The notes beneath the pieces are model-generated. The model saw only the letters and a list, made by a program, of their open reading frames with translations. It searched no databases and had not been told where the DNA came from. A program made the translations under genes and the position numbers. A stretch of DNA of 41,277 bases from Nitrospirota bacterium (GTDB taxonomy: Bacteria > Nitrospirota > Thermodesulfovibrionia > Thermodesulfovibrionales > UBA6898): positions 1 to 41,277 of the forward strand of contig JACRHC010000060.1 in the NCBI GenBank assembly GCA_016217675.1, read 5' to 3'. Numbering within the stretch: position 1 is the first letter of the stretch; the number at the start of each line of letters is the position of its first letter. This document shows positions 1 to 10,600 of this stretch, one piece after another.

Positions 1-1
1 C

Positions 2-457
2 AGGCCGTTTTGCACAGATGAGATGATCCGGCAACTTGAGAAGGAGATGGGCTCCGAATGCGGAAGGATAACTGGCAAAGTCATTACAGGTTCTGGCGCT
101 GTTAGCGGCCCGAGTGTACGCCATTCTTCGTATGTCGGCAGTAAGCCTGTATGCCTTGGCAAGACCTACCTTTGGAATCAACGTAACGAACGCTTCGAAA
201 TAACAAAGATCTGGCAAGAAGAAGGCATGGACCATATCCGGGTGCGCGAACACCGTGAAGCTGAAGAAAGGAAGTATGATTCATCCCAAAAGTACGTAGC
301 CCACATGGAGATTCTAAGGTTTATTCTTGAGGAATGCGACTATAGCTTCTCGCGTCCCTCGGATAGCAAAGAGTGGCTCTTGAGTGCAAAAGGGGAGAAA
401 AAAGTGATTGAGCGCCGTCCGGGAATGCTGGTCCAAGGTTACAAAATGCTTGGATGA
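2..457 (+). CDS. Hypothetical protein, 5' end possibly cut by the window edge
   Basis: The reading frame is open to the left edge of the window, so the gene may begin outside it. The first in-frame ATG is at 23, which would give 144 residues, but no convincing ribosome-binding site precedes it. The product is hydrophilic and rich in charged residues (a Glu/Arg/Lys-rich middle with REHREAEERK). It has no signal peptide, membrane segment or motif I can name. It is followed by about 350 bp of decayed sequence, so it may itself be a fragment. Function unknown; I am only moderately sure it is translated. Confidence 0.4.
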   Translation, partial: RPFCTDEMIRQLEKEMGSECGRITGKVITGSGAVSGPSVRHSSYVGSKPVCLGKTYLWNQRNERFEITKIWQEEGMDHIRVREHREAEERKYDSSQKYVAHMEILRFILEECDYSFSRPSDSKEWLLSAKGEKKVIERRPGMLVQGYKMLG

Positions 458-469
458 AAAAGACACTCA

Positions 470-793
470 ATGACCTAACAGCGAATGAAAGAATCGCGAT
501 CGCACAACCAAAGTTCCAGCGATCAAGCCGCTAAACGCCGCATTACAATGTTTTCAGGAACTATGCAGGGATCATGACTATGATGCAGAGGGCTACAGCC
601 GGCTTCATGATGAGTCTGCCGTAATGGGCGGTGTCTCCCGTGCTCAGATGCATCGCTCGGCGGTCTGCTTCTAAGGATTCAATCCGGCATTATTCAACGA
701 GATCGCCGATGAAAATGTCATTGACGTTATGGTGCTAAAATATTCAAATATGACGAAATGGTTAAAAGACTGAGAAAGGATGGCCGCATATAA
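470..793 (+). pseudogene. Decayed coding remnants between the edge gene and the macro-domain gene
   Basis: This gene-free stretch contains pieces that read like protein but do not join in one frame. One frame (about 531-674) is open with a protein-like stretch (DHDYDAEGYSRLHDES) and ends in TAA. A second piece (about 675-793) reads NPALFNEIADENVIDV and continues only after a change of frame into KYDEMVKRLRKDG before a TAA. I cannot name the parent family. The pattern suggests one or two small genes broken by indels. Nothing else was seen between 458 and 854. Confidence 0.35.
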
Positions 794-854
794 TGTTTAT
801 TTCCTCTAAAGGGAGATGCTGAGGAAGGTCTACGCCCGAGGATTTAGGAAGTCT

Positions 855-1397
855 CTATTTCAGCTTATCAAACTCTTTTTTGAAATGCCCAAGCGTCTCA
901 TCGTCGTAGATGCAGAATTCCACAACCGCCAGGCTGCTTTCTTTATTTTTTTTCAGGAAGGTCACGGCTTCCCCTATGAGCAGCTTTGCACACCTGCCCT
1001 TGGGAAACCCGAAGATGCCTGAACTTACCGCAGGAAAGGATATGGTCGAAAGCTTCTTCTCTGAGGCCAGCTTGAGGCTGTTTGCAATAGCGCTTTTGAG
1101 TTTGTTGTCCTCTTCCCCTTCTCCCATCCTCGGTCCCACCGCATGGATAACGAACTTCGCATGCAACTTGCCTGCGCCGGTTATTGCCGCATGTCCCACA
1201 GCCACAGGGGCGATCCTGTTGCTTTCGTCCTGAATGACCTGACCGCCTTTGCGCACGATTGCACCTGCTACGCCTCCGCCATGCTGCAAAGAGGAGTTGG
1301 CTGCATTGACAATGGCATCAACGTCCCGATGCGTAATGTCACCCTGGATCAGGCGCAGGGTCTTGCCGGCAATGGTATGGTGGGCGATCATCTTCAA
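855..1397 (-). CDS. Macro-domain protein (ADP-ribose-binding, YmdB/AF1521-like)
   Basis: A 180-residue stand-alone macro domain. The N-terminal ligand loop reads GDIT followed by DAIVNAANSSLQHGGGVAGAI, which carries the conserved Asn-Ala-Ala-Asn and the Gly-rich loop. The second ligand loop is SSGIFGFPKG near residue 125. Family members bind ADP-ribose and often hydrolyse O-acetyl-ADP-ribose or remove ADP-ribose from proteins. The exact substrate cannot be read from the sequence. The start is taken as TTG at 1397 because AAGGAG lies about 10 nt upstream; an ATG two codons later at 1391 is an alternative. The gene is convergent with nothing obvious and divergent from hflX, about 80 bp away. 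No signal peptide, so cytoplasmic. Confidence 0.85.
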   Translation of the reverse strand: MKMIAHHTIAGKTLRLIQGDITHRDVDAIVNAANSSLQHGGGVAGAIVRKGGQVIQDESNRIAPVAVGHAAITGAGKLHAKFVIHAVGPRMGEGEEDNKLKSAIANSLKLASEKKLSTISFPAVSSGIFGFPKGRCAKLLIGEAVTFLKKNKESSLAVVEFCIYDDETLGHFKKEFDKLK

Positions 1398-1476
1398 TTT
1401 TTGGTTGCTCCTTCTTATATTCGCTGCAGCGCTGTATGTTACAATGATACAGTAAAACCAAACATTATATGTTCTT

Positions 1477-3153
<1,677 letters not shown>

Positions 3154-3296
3154 GGAAGCTGCCTGGAGCAACAGATGAAAGGGTCATATTTTTTCAGTAA
3201 CTTTTCAGTTGATCGCGGAAGAATTATAACCCCTCCTCACCTCCCCTTATCTTCACTATCGGTAGGTGCCTCCTTCCTTTCATCACCTCGCATGTG

Positions 3297-3334
3297 TTGT
3301 GATTTGCAGTGCAATTGGTTACAATGTATCACAA
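3297..3334 (+). promoter_or_regulatory. Inverted repeat upstream of the RHH/PIN pair, candidate operator
   Basis: A perfect 7-bp inverted repeat, TTGTGAT at 3297-3303 and ATCACAA at 3328-3334, is separated by 24 bp and lies 36 bp before the antitoxin start. The spacer contains TACAAT at 3320-3325, a possible -10 box, without a well-placed -35. RHH antitoxins usually repress their own operon at such repeats; that role is inferred here. Confidence 0.4.
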
Positions 3335-3369
3335 ATGCAGTTCAATGACTCAGGCAGGAGGACAAGAGA

Positions 3370-3627
3370 ATGCAGACACAATTAACGGTCAGGATACCGG
3401 AGGACCTTGGAGAAAGCATAGCTGAGCTTGCAAAGAGGGCTCATCTCAAACGCTCCCATATTGTGCGGCTGGCGCTCGTAAAGTACCTTGAGCAGGCGCG
3501 GGAAGATGCTGCAGGCGTACCTTATGACCGAGTAAAAGACCTGATCGGCGTTGTTTCAAGCGGAATATCAGACCTCGGAGAAGCCCACAGAAAGCATCTT
3601 TTGAAAAAGATCGCAAAACATGCATGA
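3370..3627 (+). CDS. Ribbon-helix-helix antitoxin of a PIN toxin pair
   Basis: An 85-residue protein with the N-terminal ribbon-helix-helix signature: a short strand (TQLTVRIPEDL) followed by two helices (SIAELAKRAHLKRSHIVRLALVKYLEQ), residues 3-43. The C-terminal tail would wrap the toxin. The ATG at 3370 follows GGAGGAC with good spacing. Its last codons overlap the start of the PIN gene by 8 nt, the usual arrangement of vapBC-type operons. It most likely binds DNA as a dimer and neutralises the downstream toxin. Since the toxin gene is frameshifted, the antitoxin may now be an orphan. Confidence 0.8.
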   Translation: MQTQLTVRIPEDLGESIAELAKRAHLKRSHIVRLALVKYLEQAREDAAGVPYDRVKDLIGVVSSGISDLGEAHRKHLLKKIAKHA

Positions 3628-4035
3628 CATCTTGCTGGATACCGGGCGCTTGTGGCCCTGCTTGATCGCAGCGAGAAAAACCATGAACAATGTGCAGAGT
3701 TTTTCAGGTTGTTTAGGGGTGGTTTTCTTACAACCGAAGCTGTACTTACAGAGGCGCTCTATCTCCTTGGGCCATCGGTAAAGTCTCAACGTGCATGTAT
3801 GGATTTTTTTCTGCGCGGCGGCGCCACACTGGTGCCACAGTCAATAGCAAGTCTTTCAAGGGCAGCCGATCTGATCGAAAAATATCATGATGTGCCTATG
3901 GATTTTGCTGATGCCACGCTGGTTGTTCTTGCTGAGGAGACGGCAATAGATGAAGTGTTCACCCTGGATCGCAGGGGATTTTCTGTATACAGAATAAAGG
4001 GAAAACGCGTTTTTACCATAAGACCGCAGACGTAA
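3620..4035 (+). pseudogene. PIN-domain toxin (VapC-like), broken by a one-base frameshift
   Basis: The ATG at 3620 overlaps the antitoxin stop and begins MHDILLDTG, the first strand of a PIN domain with its first acidic residue. After GGG (3644-3646) the frame runs out of register; the expected continuation (L)VALLDRSEKNH is in the next frame from 3649. A single missing base, such as a C in a C-C-G proline codon at about 3647, would restore one uninterrupted protein of about 138 residues. The rest keeps the remaining PIN acidic positions (TEA near 3737, DFADAT, TLDRRG). A GTG at 3652 could give a shortened product, but it would lack the first catalytic Asp. Either the toxin is inactivated or the base was lost in sequencing. 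Confidence 0.75.
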
Positions 4036-4114
4036 AGGCATTTTCATGAAAAAAGGGCTGAGGCAAAGGTATAATATCAGGGAAATAAAAACAGGTCATT
4101 GCCCGGAGGTATAG

Positions 4115-5191
4115 ATGGAATTCAGCCCAAAATGGATAGCATGGGAAATTACGCGCAGATGTAACCTGCGCTGTGTGCACTGCCGTTCTTCATCAGAAAT
4201 GGAGATTAATGGTCATCCCGATTTTTCCCTTGAAGAGGCATACCGGGTCATTGATGATATTGTGAGCTATGCCCAGCCTGTTGTTGTTCTTTCAGGCGGA
4301 GAGCCTCTGACCAGAAAAGATGTTTTTGAGATTGCGCAGTACGGCACAGGCAAAGGCCTCAGAATGTGTCTTGCAACAAACGGCACGCTTGTAACCGACG
4401 ATATCTGCGAAAAGATCAAACAGTCCGGTATCAGGATCGTATCGCTCAGCCTTGACGGTGCGGACGAGACCGTGCATGACGATTTCAGGAGCGAGAAGGG
4501 TGCCTTTGCAGGGACCATTAATGCTGCAAAGCTCTTCAAGAAGCACGGCATCGAGTTCATCATAAACTCGTCATTTACCAAAAGGAACCAGGAACAGATC
4601 CCTCTGGTGTACAAGCTTGCAAAGGAGCTTGGCGCCACTGCGTGGTACATGTTTATGATTGTTCCGACAGGCAGGGGTGAGGAGATCATGAATGAACTCA
4701 TATCCAAAGAGGACTATGACAAAATCCTTGACTGGCACTACGATATGGAAAAGGAAGAGGACCTCCTCTTGGTCAGGCCTACCTGTGCTCCCCATTATTA
4801 CCGTGTAACTCTTCAGAGAGCAAAAGAGGACGGTGAAAAGTTCAAAAAGAGGACGCTCAAATTCTCGACCGGCGGGTCCAAGGGCTGTCTTGCCGGTCAG
4901 CTTATCTGCCTGATCGATGTTGACGGCAATGTTCTGCCCTGCAGCTATTTCAATCTGCCTGCAGGCAATGTGAGAGAAAAATCATTCAGGGAAATCTGGG
5001 AGGGCTCGGAACTCTTCAGGGACCTCCGTGATTTTAAGAAATACAAGGGCAGGTGCGGCTCCTGTGAATACGTGAACGTCTGCGGCGGCTGCAGGGCGCG
5101 GGCCTATTCAGTGTACGGGGACTATCTCGAAGAAGAACCATTCTGCAGCTATAAACCGAAAAGACTTGAAAGGGAAAAGGTGGAAAAATGA
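4115..5191 (+). CDS. ahbD: Radical SAM/SPASM protein, AhbD-like haem synthase candidate
   Basis: 358 residues. The radical SAM cluster motif CNLRCVHC is at residues 16-23, followed by SGGEPL (SAM contact). A SPASM-type C-terminus carries CLAGQLIC, then CGSC-x5-CGGCRARAY for auxiliary Fe-S clusters. PTCAPHYYR in the middle matches my memory of AhbD, which decarboxylates Fe-coproporphyrin III to haem b; AhbC and NirJ are close relatives and remain possible. It has a good Shine-Dalgarno (GGAGGT) 6 nt before the ATG. It overlaps hemE by 4 nt (ATGA), so the two are translationally coupled. This supports a tetrapyrrole role. Cytoplasmic. The gene symbol is provisional. Confidence 0.7.
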   Translation: MEFSPKWIAWEITRRCNLRCVHCRSSSEMEINGHPDFSLEEAYRVIDDIVSYAQPVVVLSGGEPLTRKDVFEIAQYGTGKGLRMCLATNGTLVTDDICEKIKQSGIRIVSLSLDGADETVHDDFRSEKGAFAGTINAAKLFKKHGIEFIINSSFTKRNQEQIPLVYKLAKELGATAWYMFMIVPTGRGEEIMNELISKEDYDKILDWHYDMEKEEDLLLVRPTCAPHYYRVTLQRAKEDGEKFKKRTLKFSTGGSKGCLAGQLICLIDVDGNVLPCSYFNLPAGNVREKSFREIWEGSELFRDLRDFKKYKGRCGSCEYVNVCGGCRARAYSVYGDYLEEEPFCSYKPKRLEREKVEK

Positions 5192-6213
5192 ACGATACGT
5201 TTTTAAGAGCATGCCGTGGAGAGAAGGTTGACTATACACCGGTATGGCTTATGAGGCAGGCAGGCAGGTATCTGAGCGAATACCAGGAGGTGCGCTCAAA
5301 GGTCGATTTTCTTACTCTCTGCAAAACACCGGAACTTGCGGCCAAGGTGACGCTCCAGCCGATCGATATCCTTGGGGTTGATGCGGCTATCCTTTTTTCA
5401 GACATCCTGATCGCTGTCGAGGCGATGGGCATGCCGCTTGAGTTTCATGACAAGAAAGGGCCGATCCTTGCAGACCCGGTCAGGACAAAGGCAGGTGTGG
5501 ATAAGCTGGTCATCCCTGACACTGAGGACAGCATGCCGTTTGTGCTGGATACCATCAAGATCCTGAGAAAAGAACTGAAGGTTCCTCTCATCGGATTTTC
5601 CGGGGCACCCTGGACACTGGCTACGTATATTATCGAAGGCGGAAGTTCAAAAAACTTTATGCATACCAAGAAGATGATGTATCAAAACCCCGGCCTTTTC
5701 AAGGCGCTGATGGAAAAGATCACGGCTACGGTTATTGAGTATCTCACGGCGCAGATCAACGCCGGTGCACAGGCAGTCCAGCTCTTCGATTCCTGGGCAG
5801 GTATTCTTGCCCCCTATGACTACGAAAATATGATATTCCCGTTTGTGAAGTCGGCGATCAAGGCGCTGAAAAAATTCGACGTCCCGGTCATCTATTTTGT
5901 TAACGACTGCGCAGGTCTGCTCAAGATCGTAAAGAAGTGTGGGGCAGATGTCATCGGCATTGACTGGCGCGTTGACATGGCAAAGGCTGCAAAAAAGTTA
6001 GGCAAGAAATATTCGATCCAGGGAAATCTTGACCCTCTTGTACTTTTTGCTCCCAAAGAGCATATCGAAGACCGGGTGAAGGATATTCTCTTCAAGGCAG
6101 AACCAGCGCGTGGGCATATCTTTAACCTCGGTCACGGCATTTTGCCTGAAACACCTGTTGAAAATGCGATTGCCATGGTAGAGGCTGTGCACAAATACGG
6201 CAGAAAAGATTGA
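5188..6213 (+). CDS. hemE: Uroporphyrinogen decarboxylase
   Basis: 341 residues, the normal length for HemE. The N-terminal substrate-binding signature [13 protein letters not shown] is at residues 20-32, with FSDIL further on and [17 protein letters not shown] near residue 138. The enzyme removes four carboxyl groups from uroporphyrinogen III to give coproporphyrinogen III in the cytoplasm. It starts on an ATGA overlap with the AhbD-like gene, and the two form the front of a haem cluster that resumes with hemH and hemG 3.4 kb downstream. No unusual residues were noticed. Confidence 0.96.
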   Translation: MNDTFLRACRGEKVDYTPVWLMRQAGRYLSEYQEVRSKVDFLTLCKTPELAAKVTLQPIDILGVDAAILFSDILIAVEAMGMPLEFHDKKGPILADPVRTKAGVDKLVIPDTEDSMPFVLDTIKILRKELKVPLIGFSGAPWTLATYIIEGGSSKNFMHTKKMMYQNPGLFKALMEKITATVIEYLTAQINAGAQAVQLFDSWAGILAPYDYENMIFPFVKSAIKALKKFDVPVIYFVNDCAGLLKIVKKCGADVIGIDWRVDMAKAAKKLGKKYSIQGNLDPLVLFAPKEHIEDRVKDILFKAEPARGHIFNLGHGILPETPVENAIAMVEAVHKYGRKD

Positions 6214-6264
6214 CGGTAGTATAGGTCCCCGCAAAAAAGCCCGGGGCCCGGGGAATAATTATCC

Positions 6265-8421
6265 ATGAACTTTTCGACAACACTGACACGGCAGTTTGTC
6301 GTTATCAGTTTAATCCTTCTTCTTTTCCTCGGCGTTAATACGTACTCCGATTTTGTCTTCACCCATAGCATGAAGGGCAAGGCAGCCGGCATCGATCTGG
6401 CCAGCCAGCTGAAATCCGAGACATTTGAACTGGCCTGGATAGCAGAGCGTCTGGCAGAAAAAGAGATTGTCAGCCTTTCTGATCCGGAACGTAAAGACCT
6501 TCTGGATGATCTATCAAACGCTATTGGACGCTATGACCGCATGCTTGGGTATCTCAGGTCCGGGCATGCGGAGCTTGAGATCAAACCCTTGACTGATCCC
6601 GAAATGCTGCAGCTCCTCGAGACGCTTGCAAGTGAGTGGCAAGACTCCATGAAGCCGGTTCTCTTAAAGATATCTGCGCTGCAGAGTGACGTGCCGGAAC
6701 TGCAGAGGAGGCAGCTTGTCCATAATTACGACGACAAATTATATACATTCGGCGGCAACGTTGACCGCCTGGTCAGCCTTCTCCTTTTGGCCTATGAAGA
6801 CGATATCCGGAAGTTTGATATCTTTCGTCTGTATGTGCTCGGGATTTTATGTGCTGCAGCAGTCATAACGATCATGTACGTCAGGCAGAATATCGTCAAG
6901 CCGGTCCGGAGTTTTGTTCATGCTGCCAGGGAGATCGAGAAAGGTAACTTCGATGTCCGCATTGAGGTGACAAACCGGGACGAGATAGGCCAGTTTGCCA
7001 CTCGATTCAATGAAATGGCCTCAAGGCTGAAAGGCGCCTTTCAGGAGATTCGGGACCGCTCAGAGAATGTCATGGCACTGAACAATGCGTCGAATGCCAT
7101 CGTCGGATTCACCGAAGAATTGCCTTTGTATAAAGCGATCTGCAGCAACGCCAGAGAACTCCTGGATTTGAGGATGGTCTGGCTCGGTCTCCTGCAGGAG
7201 GGCAGTTATGATGTCAAGCCTGTCGCTCATGCGGGTTTTGAAGAGGGTTACCTATCCGGCGTCACCTTTACATGGGATGACTCCCCGGCAGGCAGAGGAC
7301 CGACCGGCGCCTCGGTGAGACTGAACGCTCCTCAGGTTATCGCCGATACAGCAACTGATCCATTTTTTGCGCTCTGGAACGATGCTGCCTTAAAAAGGGG
7401 CTACCGTTCTACCCTGTCAGTTCCGCTTATCTGTGCCCGTACGGCAGTCATCGGGGTGCTGAATTTTTTCAGCGATAAACCGGGCTATTTTACGGAGGAT
7501 AAGGTTGAACTCTGCCAGGTCTACGCGAATCAGTCTGCGATTGCTATCGAGAACCTGACTTTGCTTGCTGACCTTGACTCAAAGGTCAAAAAGAGGACAC
7601 GGGAACTTGAAGATGCAATATTGCTTGCTGAGAGCGCCAACAGGGCAAAATCTGCCTTTCTTGCAAATATGTCTCATGATCTGAGGACACCTCTGAATGC
7701 CATCATCGGTTTTTCTGAGGCCATGTCACAGGGGATCTACGGCGAAATAAGACAGGACCACAAGGAGTATCTTGAATATATTTACCAGAGCGGTATGAAA
7801 CTCCTGAAGCTTATCAATGAGGTGCTGGACCTCAGCAAGATGGAGACGGGCAGCCTGGAGCTTGATTACTGCGAATGCAATACAGGTGATATGCTGAACA
7901 ATGCGCTCTATATCTTCCGGGAGAAGGCTAAAAAACACCGGATCGGCATAACCGTACAGATCGCCGAGGACGCACGATTATTGACCGTTGACGAAAACAA
8001 GATCAAACAGGTTTTTGTCAGCCTGCTTACGGATTCGATCAACGCAACGCCTGACAGCGGAACGATCCTGATAGAGGCGTCAAAGGTGCGTTGCCAGCTT
8101 GCAGGTATCCGCAGTAATGACGAAGCAGAAGGTGCACCCGAAATGAAGCAGATCGGTCAGGGACGGGAATGTATACAGATAGCAATCACGGATTCAAGAC
8201 CTGGCATGTCCGGCGAAGAGCGATTACGGTTCTTTGATCCCTACAAAAAGTTTGATGCTGCGCTCGACAGGAAGCAGGACAATGTGGGTCTGCTCCTGAG
8301 CAAGAGGTATGTTGATCAGCATGGAGGCAGGATATGGGCTGAGGGTTTATCAGCAGAGTCATCCGAAGCTGAACTGCCTGAGGGCAACAGGTTTATTTTC
8401 GTGTTGCCAGAGCGACCGTGA
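6265..8421 (+). CDS. Membrane sensor histidine kinase with HAMP and GAF domains and a degenerate ATPase domain
   Basis: 718 residues. TM1 is at about residues 10-28, an extracytoplasmic helical sensor at 29-185, TM2 at about 188-206, HAMP at 208-262 and GAF at about 280-435. A dimerisation/H box follows (SHDLRTPLNA, His471), then a HATPase-like domain. The ATP-binding motifs are abnormal. The N box reads SLLTDSINATP, where NLLxNAxKFTP is usual, so the Mg-binding Asn is Asp. G1 reads DSRPGM instead of DTGPG. G2 reads NVGLLLSKR instead of GxGLGL. Family knowledge suggests weak or absent ATP binding. It lies directly before an HD-GYP response regulator, its likely partner. Weak ribosome-binding site (GGGGAA). 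Confidence 0.88.
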   Translation: MNFSTTLTRQFVVISLILLLFLGVNTYSDFVFTHSMKGKAAGIDLASQLKSETFELAWIAERLAEKEIVSLSDPERKDLLDDLSNAIGRYDRMLGYLRSGHAELEIKPLTDPEMLQLLETLASEWQDSMKPVLLKISALQSDVPELQRRQLVHNYDDKLYTFGGNVDRLVSLLLLAYEDDIRKFDIFRLYVLGILCAAAVITIMYVRQNIVKPVRSFVHAAREIEKGNFDVRIEVTNRDEIGQFATRFNEMASRLKGAFQEIRDRSENVMALNNASNAIVGFTEELPLYKAICSNARELLDLRMVWLGLLQEGSYDVKPVAHAGFEEGYLSGVTFTWDDSPAGRGPTGASVRLNAPQVIADTATDPFFALWNDAALKRGYRSTLSVPLICARTAVIGVLNFFSDKPGYFTEDKVELCQVYANQSAIAIENLTLLADLDSKVKKRTRELEDAILLAESANRAKSAFLANMSHDLRTPLNAIIGFSEAMSQGIYGEIRQDHKEYLEYIYQSGMKLLKLINEVLDLSKMETGSLELDYCECNTGDMLNNALYIFREKAKKHRIGITVQIAEDARLLTVDENKIKQVFVSLLTDSINATPDSGTILIEASKVRCQLAGIRSNDEAEGAPEMKQIGQGRECIQIAITDSRPGMSGEERLRFFDPYKKFDAALDRKQDNVGLLLSKRYVDQHGGRIWAEGLSAESSEAELPEGNRFIFVLPERP

Positions 8422-8474
8422 CATGGTAATCTTAGAGAAATCAGGGAGCTGCGGCACGAAGGAAGGTGTGGTCC

Positions 8475-9569
8475 ATGGGAGATAAAAAGAAGATTTTGGT
8501 GGTTGATGATGAAGAGCAGAATGTCAAGCTGCTCAGTTCTCTCTTGAGGGCAGAGGGATACGAAACCGAGACTGCTTCAAACGGCAGAGAGGCGGTTGAA
8601 AAGGTGAAGACCGGTGCTCCTGACCTTGTGCTTCTTGATATTATGATGCCTGACATGGACGGGTATGAGGCCTGCAGTCTGATCAAAAATGACGCTGAAT
8701 CTTCGAATATTCCCGTGGTGATTGTCACGGCACTCAGCGACAGGGAGTCGAAGCTGAGGGGACTTGAGGTCTCTGCGAACGAATTTCTTACCAAGCCGAT
8801 TGACAGGATTGAGCTGGTCCTCCGCGTAAAAAATCTGCTGCGGATCAAGGATTATGAGGACTTCATGATCAGCCACAACCAGCGGCTTGAGCAGGAGGTC
8901 AGAAAGAGGACCTATGAGCTTCAAATCGCCATGGACGATATTGAATCTGCCCACCAGGAGATCAAAAGCAGTTACATAGAGACCATCTACCGGCTTACGC
9001 TTGCTGCTGAGTTCAAGGACGAGGACACGGCAACGCATATCAAACGCATAAGCTACTACTGTAAGCTCCTGGCTGAGCAGTTGGGGCAGTCGGGCGAGTT
9101 CTGCGAGACCATCTTCTATGCTGGCCCAATGCACGACATTGGCAAGATCGGCATCCCTGACAGCATCCTGCTCAAGCCCGGCAAACTCACCTCAGAGGAG
9201 TTTGATATTATCAAGACTCATACGACCATAGGAGGCAGGATCCTGAGCAATTCGTCGTCAGAATTTTTAGCTGCAGCAGAGGTGGTAGCCCTCACGCATC
9301 ATGAACGATGGGATGGCACCGGTTATCCGCGGGGGCTGAAAGGTGAGGAAATCCCTCTCATGGGAAGGATAATGAATATTGTTGACCAGTATGACTCGCT
9401 TCGGTCCAAGCGGCCGTACAAGCCCCCTTTCAACCATGAACAGGCCTTTGACATTATCGTAAAAGGCGATGGCAGGACAAAGCCCGGGCATTTTGATCCG
9501 AAGATACATGGTGCCTTCTGTGTTGCTGCCGATGAGTTCAACCGGATTTTTGAAGGATATCAAGACTGA
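8475..9569 (+). CDS. Response regulator with HD-GYP c-di-GMP phosphodiesterase domain
   Basis: 364 residues from the ATG at 8475, preferred over GTG at 8466 because GGAAGG lies 8 nt upstream. The receiver domain covers residues 5-120: VVDDEE acidic pocket, phospho-acceptor Asp in LLDIMMPD, Thr in VTALSD and Lys in TKPI. A coiled-coil linker follows at about 125-165. The HD-GYP domain has MHDIGKIGIPD, then HHERWDGTGYP, the metal-binding and GYP signatures of active c-di-GMP phosphodiesterases. It follows the sensor kinase by 53 bp and precedes hemH by 2 bp, so it is probably cotranscribed with both. Confidence 0.93.
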   Translation: MGDKKKILVVDDEEQNVKLLSSLLRAEGYETETASNGREAVEKVKTGAPDLVLLDIMMPDMDGYEACSLIKNDAESSNIPVVIVTALSDRESKLRGLEVSANEFLTKPIDRIELVLRVKNLLRIKDYEDFMISHNQRLEQEVRKRTYELQIAMDDIESAHQEIKSSYIETIYRLTLAAEFKDEDTATHIKRISYYCKLLAEQLGQSGEFCETIFYAGPMHDIGKIGIPDSILLKPGKLTSEEFDIIKTHTTIGGRILSNSSSEFLAAAEVVALTHHERWDGTGYPRGLKGEEIPLMGRIMNIVDQYDSLRSKRPYKPPFNHEQAFDIIVKGDGRTKPGHFDPKIHGAFCVAADEFNRIFEGYQD

Positions 9570-9571
9570 CC

Positions 9572-10600
9572 TTGAAATTGGCCACGAATCCTTCCATAGG
9601 AGTTCTCCTTCTCAATCTTGGTGGTCCTGATGCTCTCTCTGCGGTGCGGCCGTTTCTCTATAATCTTTTTTCCGACCGCGATATTATCAGACTTGGTCCT
9701 GCATTTCTTCAGAAGCCGCTTGCCTGCCTCATTGCTGCCCTGAGGGCCGGAAAGACGAGGGCGGCCTATGCGCGCATAGGCGGGAAATCTCCTATCAGGG
9801 AAATTACGCTTAATCAGGCAAGTGCGCTCGAAAGAGAGCTCAACAGCTTAACGTCGGACGCACAAAGTTCAACGTTCAGGGTATTTGTCGGGATGAGGTA
9901 CTGGCATCCGCTCTTTGAGGATGTTATTAAGGAAATTCATATACAGGGCATTGAAAAACTCATGGTTTTGAGTCTCTATCCCCACTACTCTGTTGCAACC
10001 ACAGGATCTTCACTTTCATATCTGAAAAATGTTCTTGCATCGTATCCGGCAATTAAGACCTGTGAGATTACGTCCTGGTATGACCATCCCCTGTATATTG
10101 ATGCTCTGGTTGAATCTATCAACAGGGGCCTTGCTTCTTTTTCATCCAGCCTTGGCCCGCCGCAGGGCTGGAATAGTGAGCGTGATGTCCATATCCTCTT
10201 CAGTGCGCACAGCCTTCCGAAGAAGTTCGTTGATGAAGGTGATCCCTATGTTGACCATATTATGGCAACCGTCAGGGCAGTGACTGCGAGGATCAGCAAT
10301 CCCTGGAAACTCTCCTATCAGTCAAAGAGCGGACCTGTTGCATGGCTGGAGCCGTCTACCGAGCAGATGCTGGAGGATATGGCATCCCGGGGGGTAAAGA
10401 ACCTGCTTGTCGTACCGATCAGTTTTGTGTCTGACCATATTGAGACCCTGTATGAAATTGATATGCTTTATAAGGATATGGCAGCAGGACTGGGCATGAG
10501 GCTGGAGCGAGCAGAGTCTTTAAACCTGTCCCCTGCATTTATAGCAGCCCTGAGGGCTATTGTTGTTCAAGGAATGAAGGAGGCAACATGGAGCGAATAG
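9572..10600 (+). CDS. hemH: Ferrochelatase
   Basis: 342 residues. The N-terminus reads IGVLLLNLGGPD, the family signature. The catalytic His sits in FSAHSLPKKF near residue 211, and the conserved Glu is in SDHIETLYEID near residue 290. The enzyme inserts Fe2+ into protoporphyrin IX or, in coproporphyrin-dependent relatives, into coproporphyrin III. The start is taken as TTG at 9572, 2 nt after the HD-GYP stop; a second TTG at 9578 is equally possible and no ATG is near. The end overlaps hemG by 13 nt, which indicates an operon with it. Confidence 0.95.
   Translation: MKLATNPSIGVLLLNLGGPDALSAVRPFLYNLFSDRDIIRLGPAFLQKPLACLIAALRAGKTRAAYARIGGKSPIREITLNQASALERELNSLTSDAQSSTFRVFVGMRYWHPLFEDVIKEIHIQGIEKLMVLSLYPHYSVATTGSSLSYLKNVLASYPAIKTCEITSWYDHPLYIDALVESINRGLASFSSSLGPPQGWNSERDVHILFSAHSLPKKFVDEGDPYVDHIMATVRAVTARISNPWKLSYQSKSGPVAWLEPSTEQMLEDMASRGVKNLLVVPISFVSDHIETLYEIDMLYKDMAAGLGMRLERAESLNLSPAFIAALRAIVVQGMKEATWSE

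Noticed and set aside
3652-4035. PIN toxin as an intact gene starting at GTG 3652
   Set aside because: That start lacks the first strand and catalytic Asp, which are present in the other frame right at the antitoxin overlap; a frameshift explains the data better.
6214-6264. GC-rich string CCCGGGGCCCGGGG as a terminator after hemE
   Set aside because: It can fold in several registers but has no T-run, and the kinase ATG follows at once.
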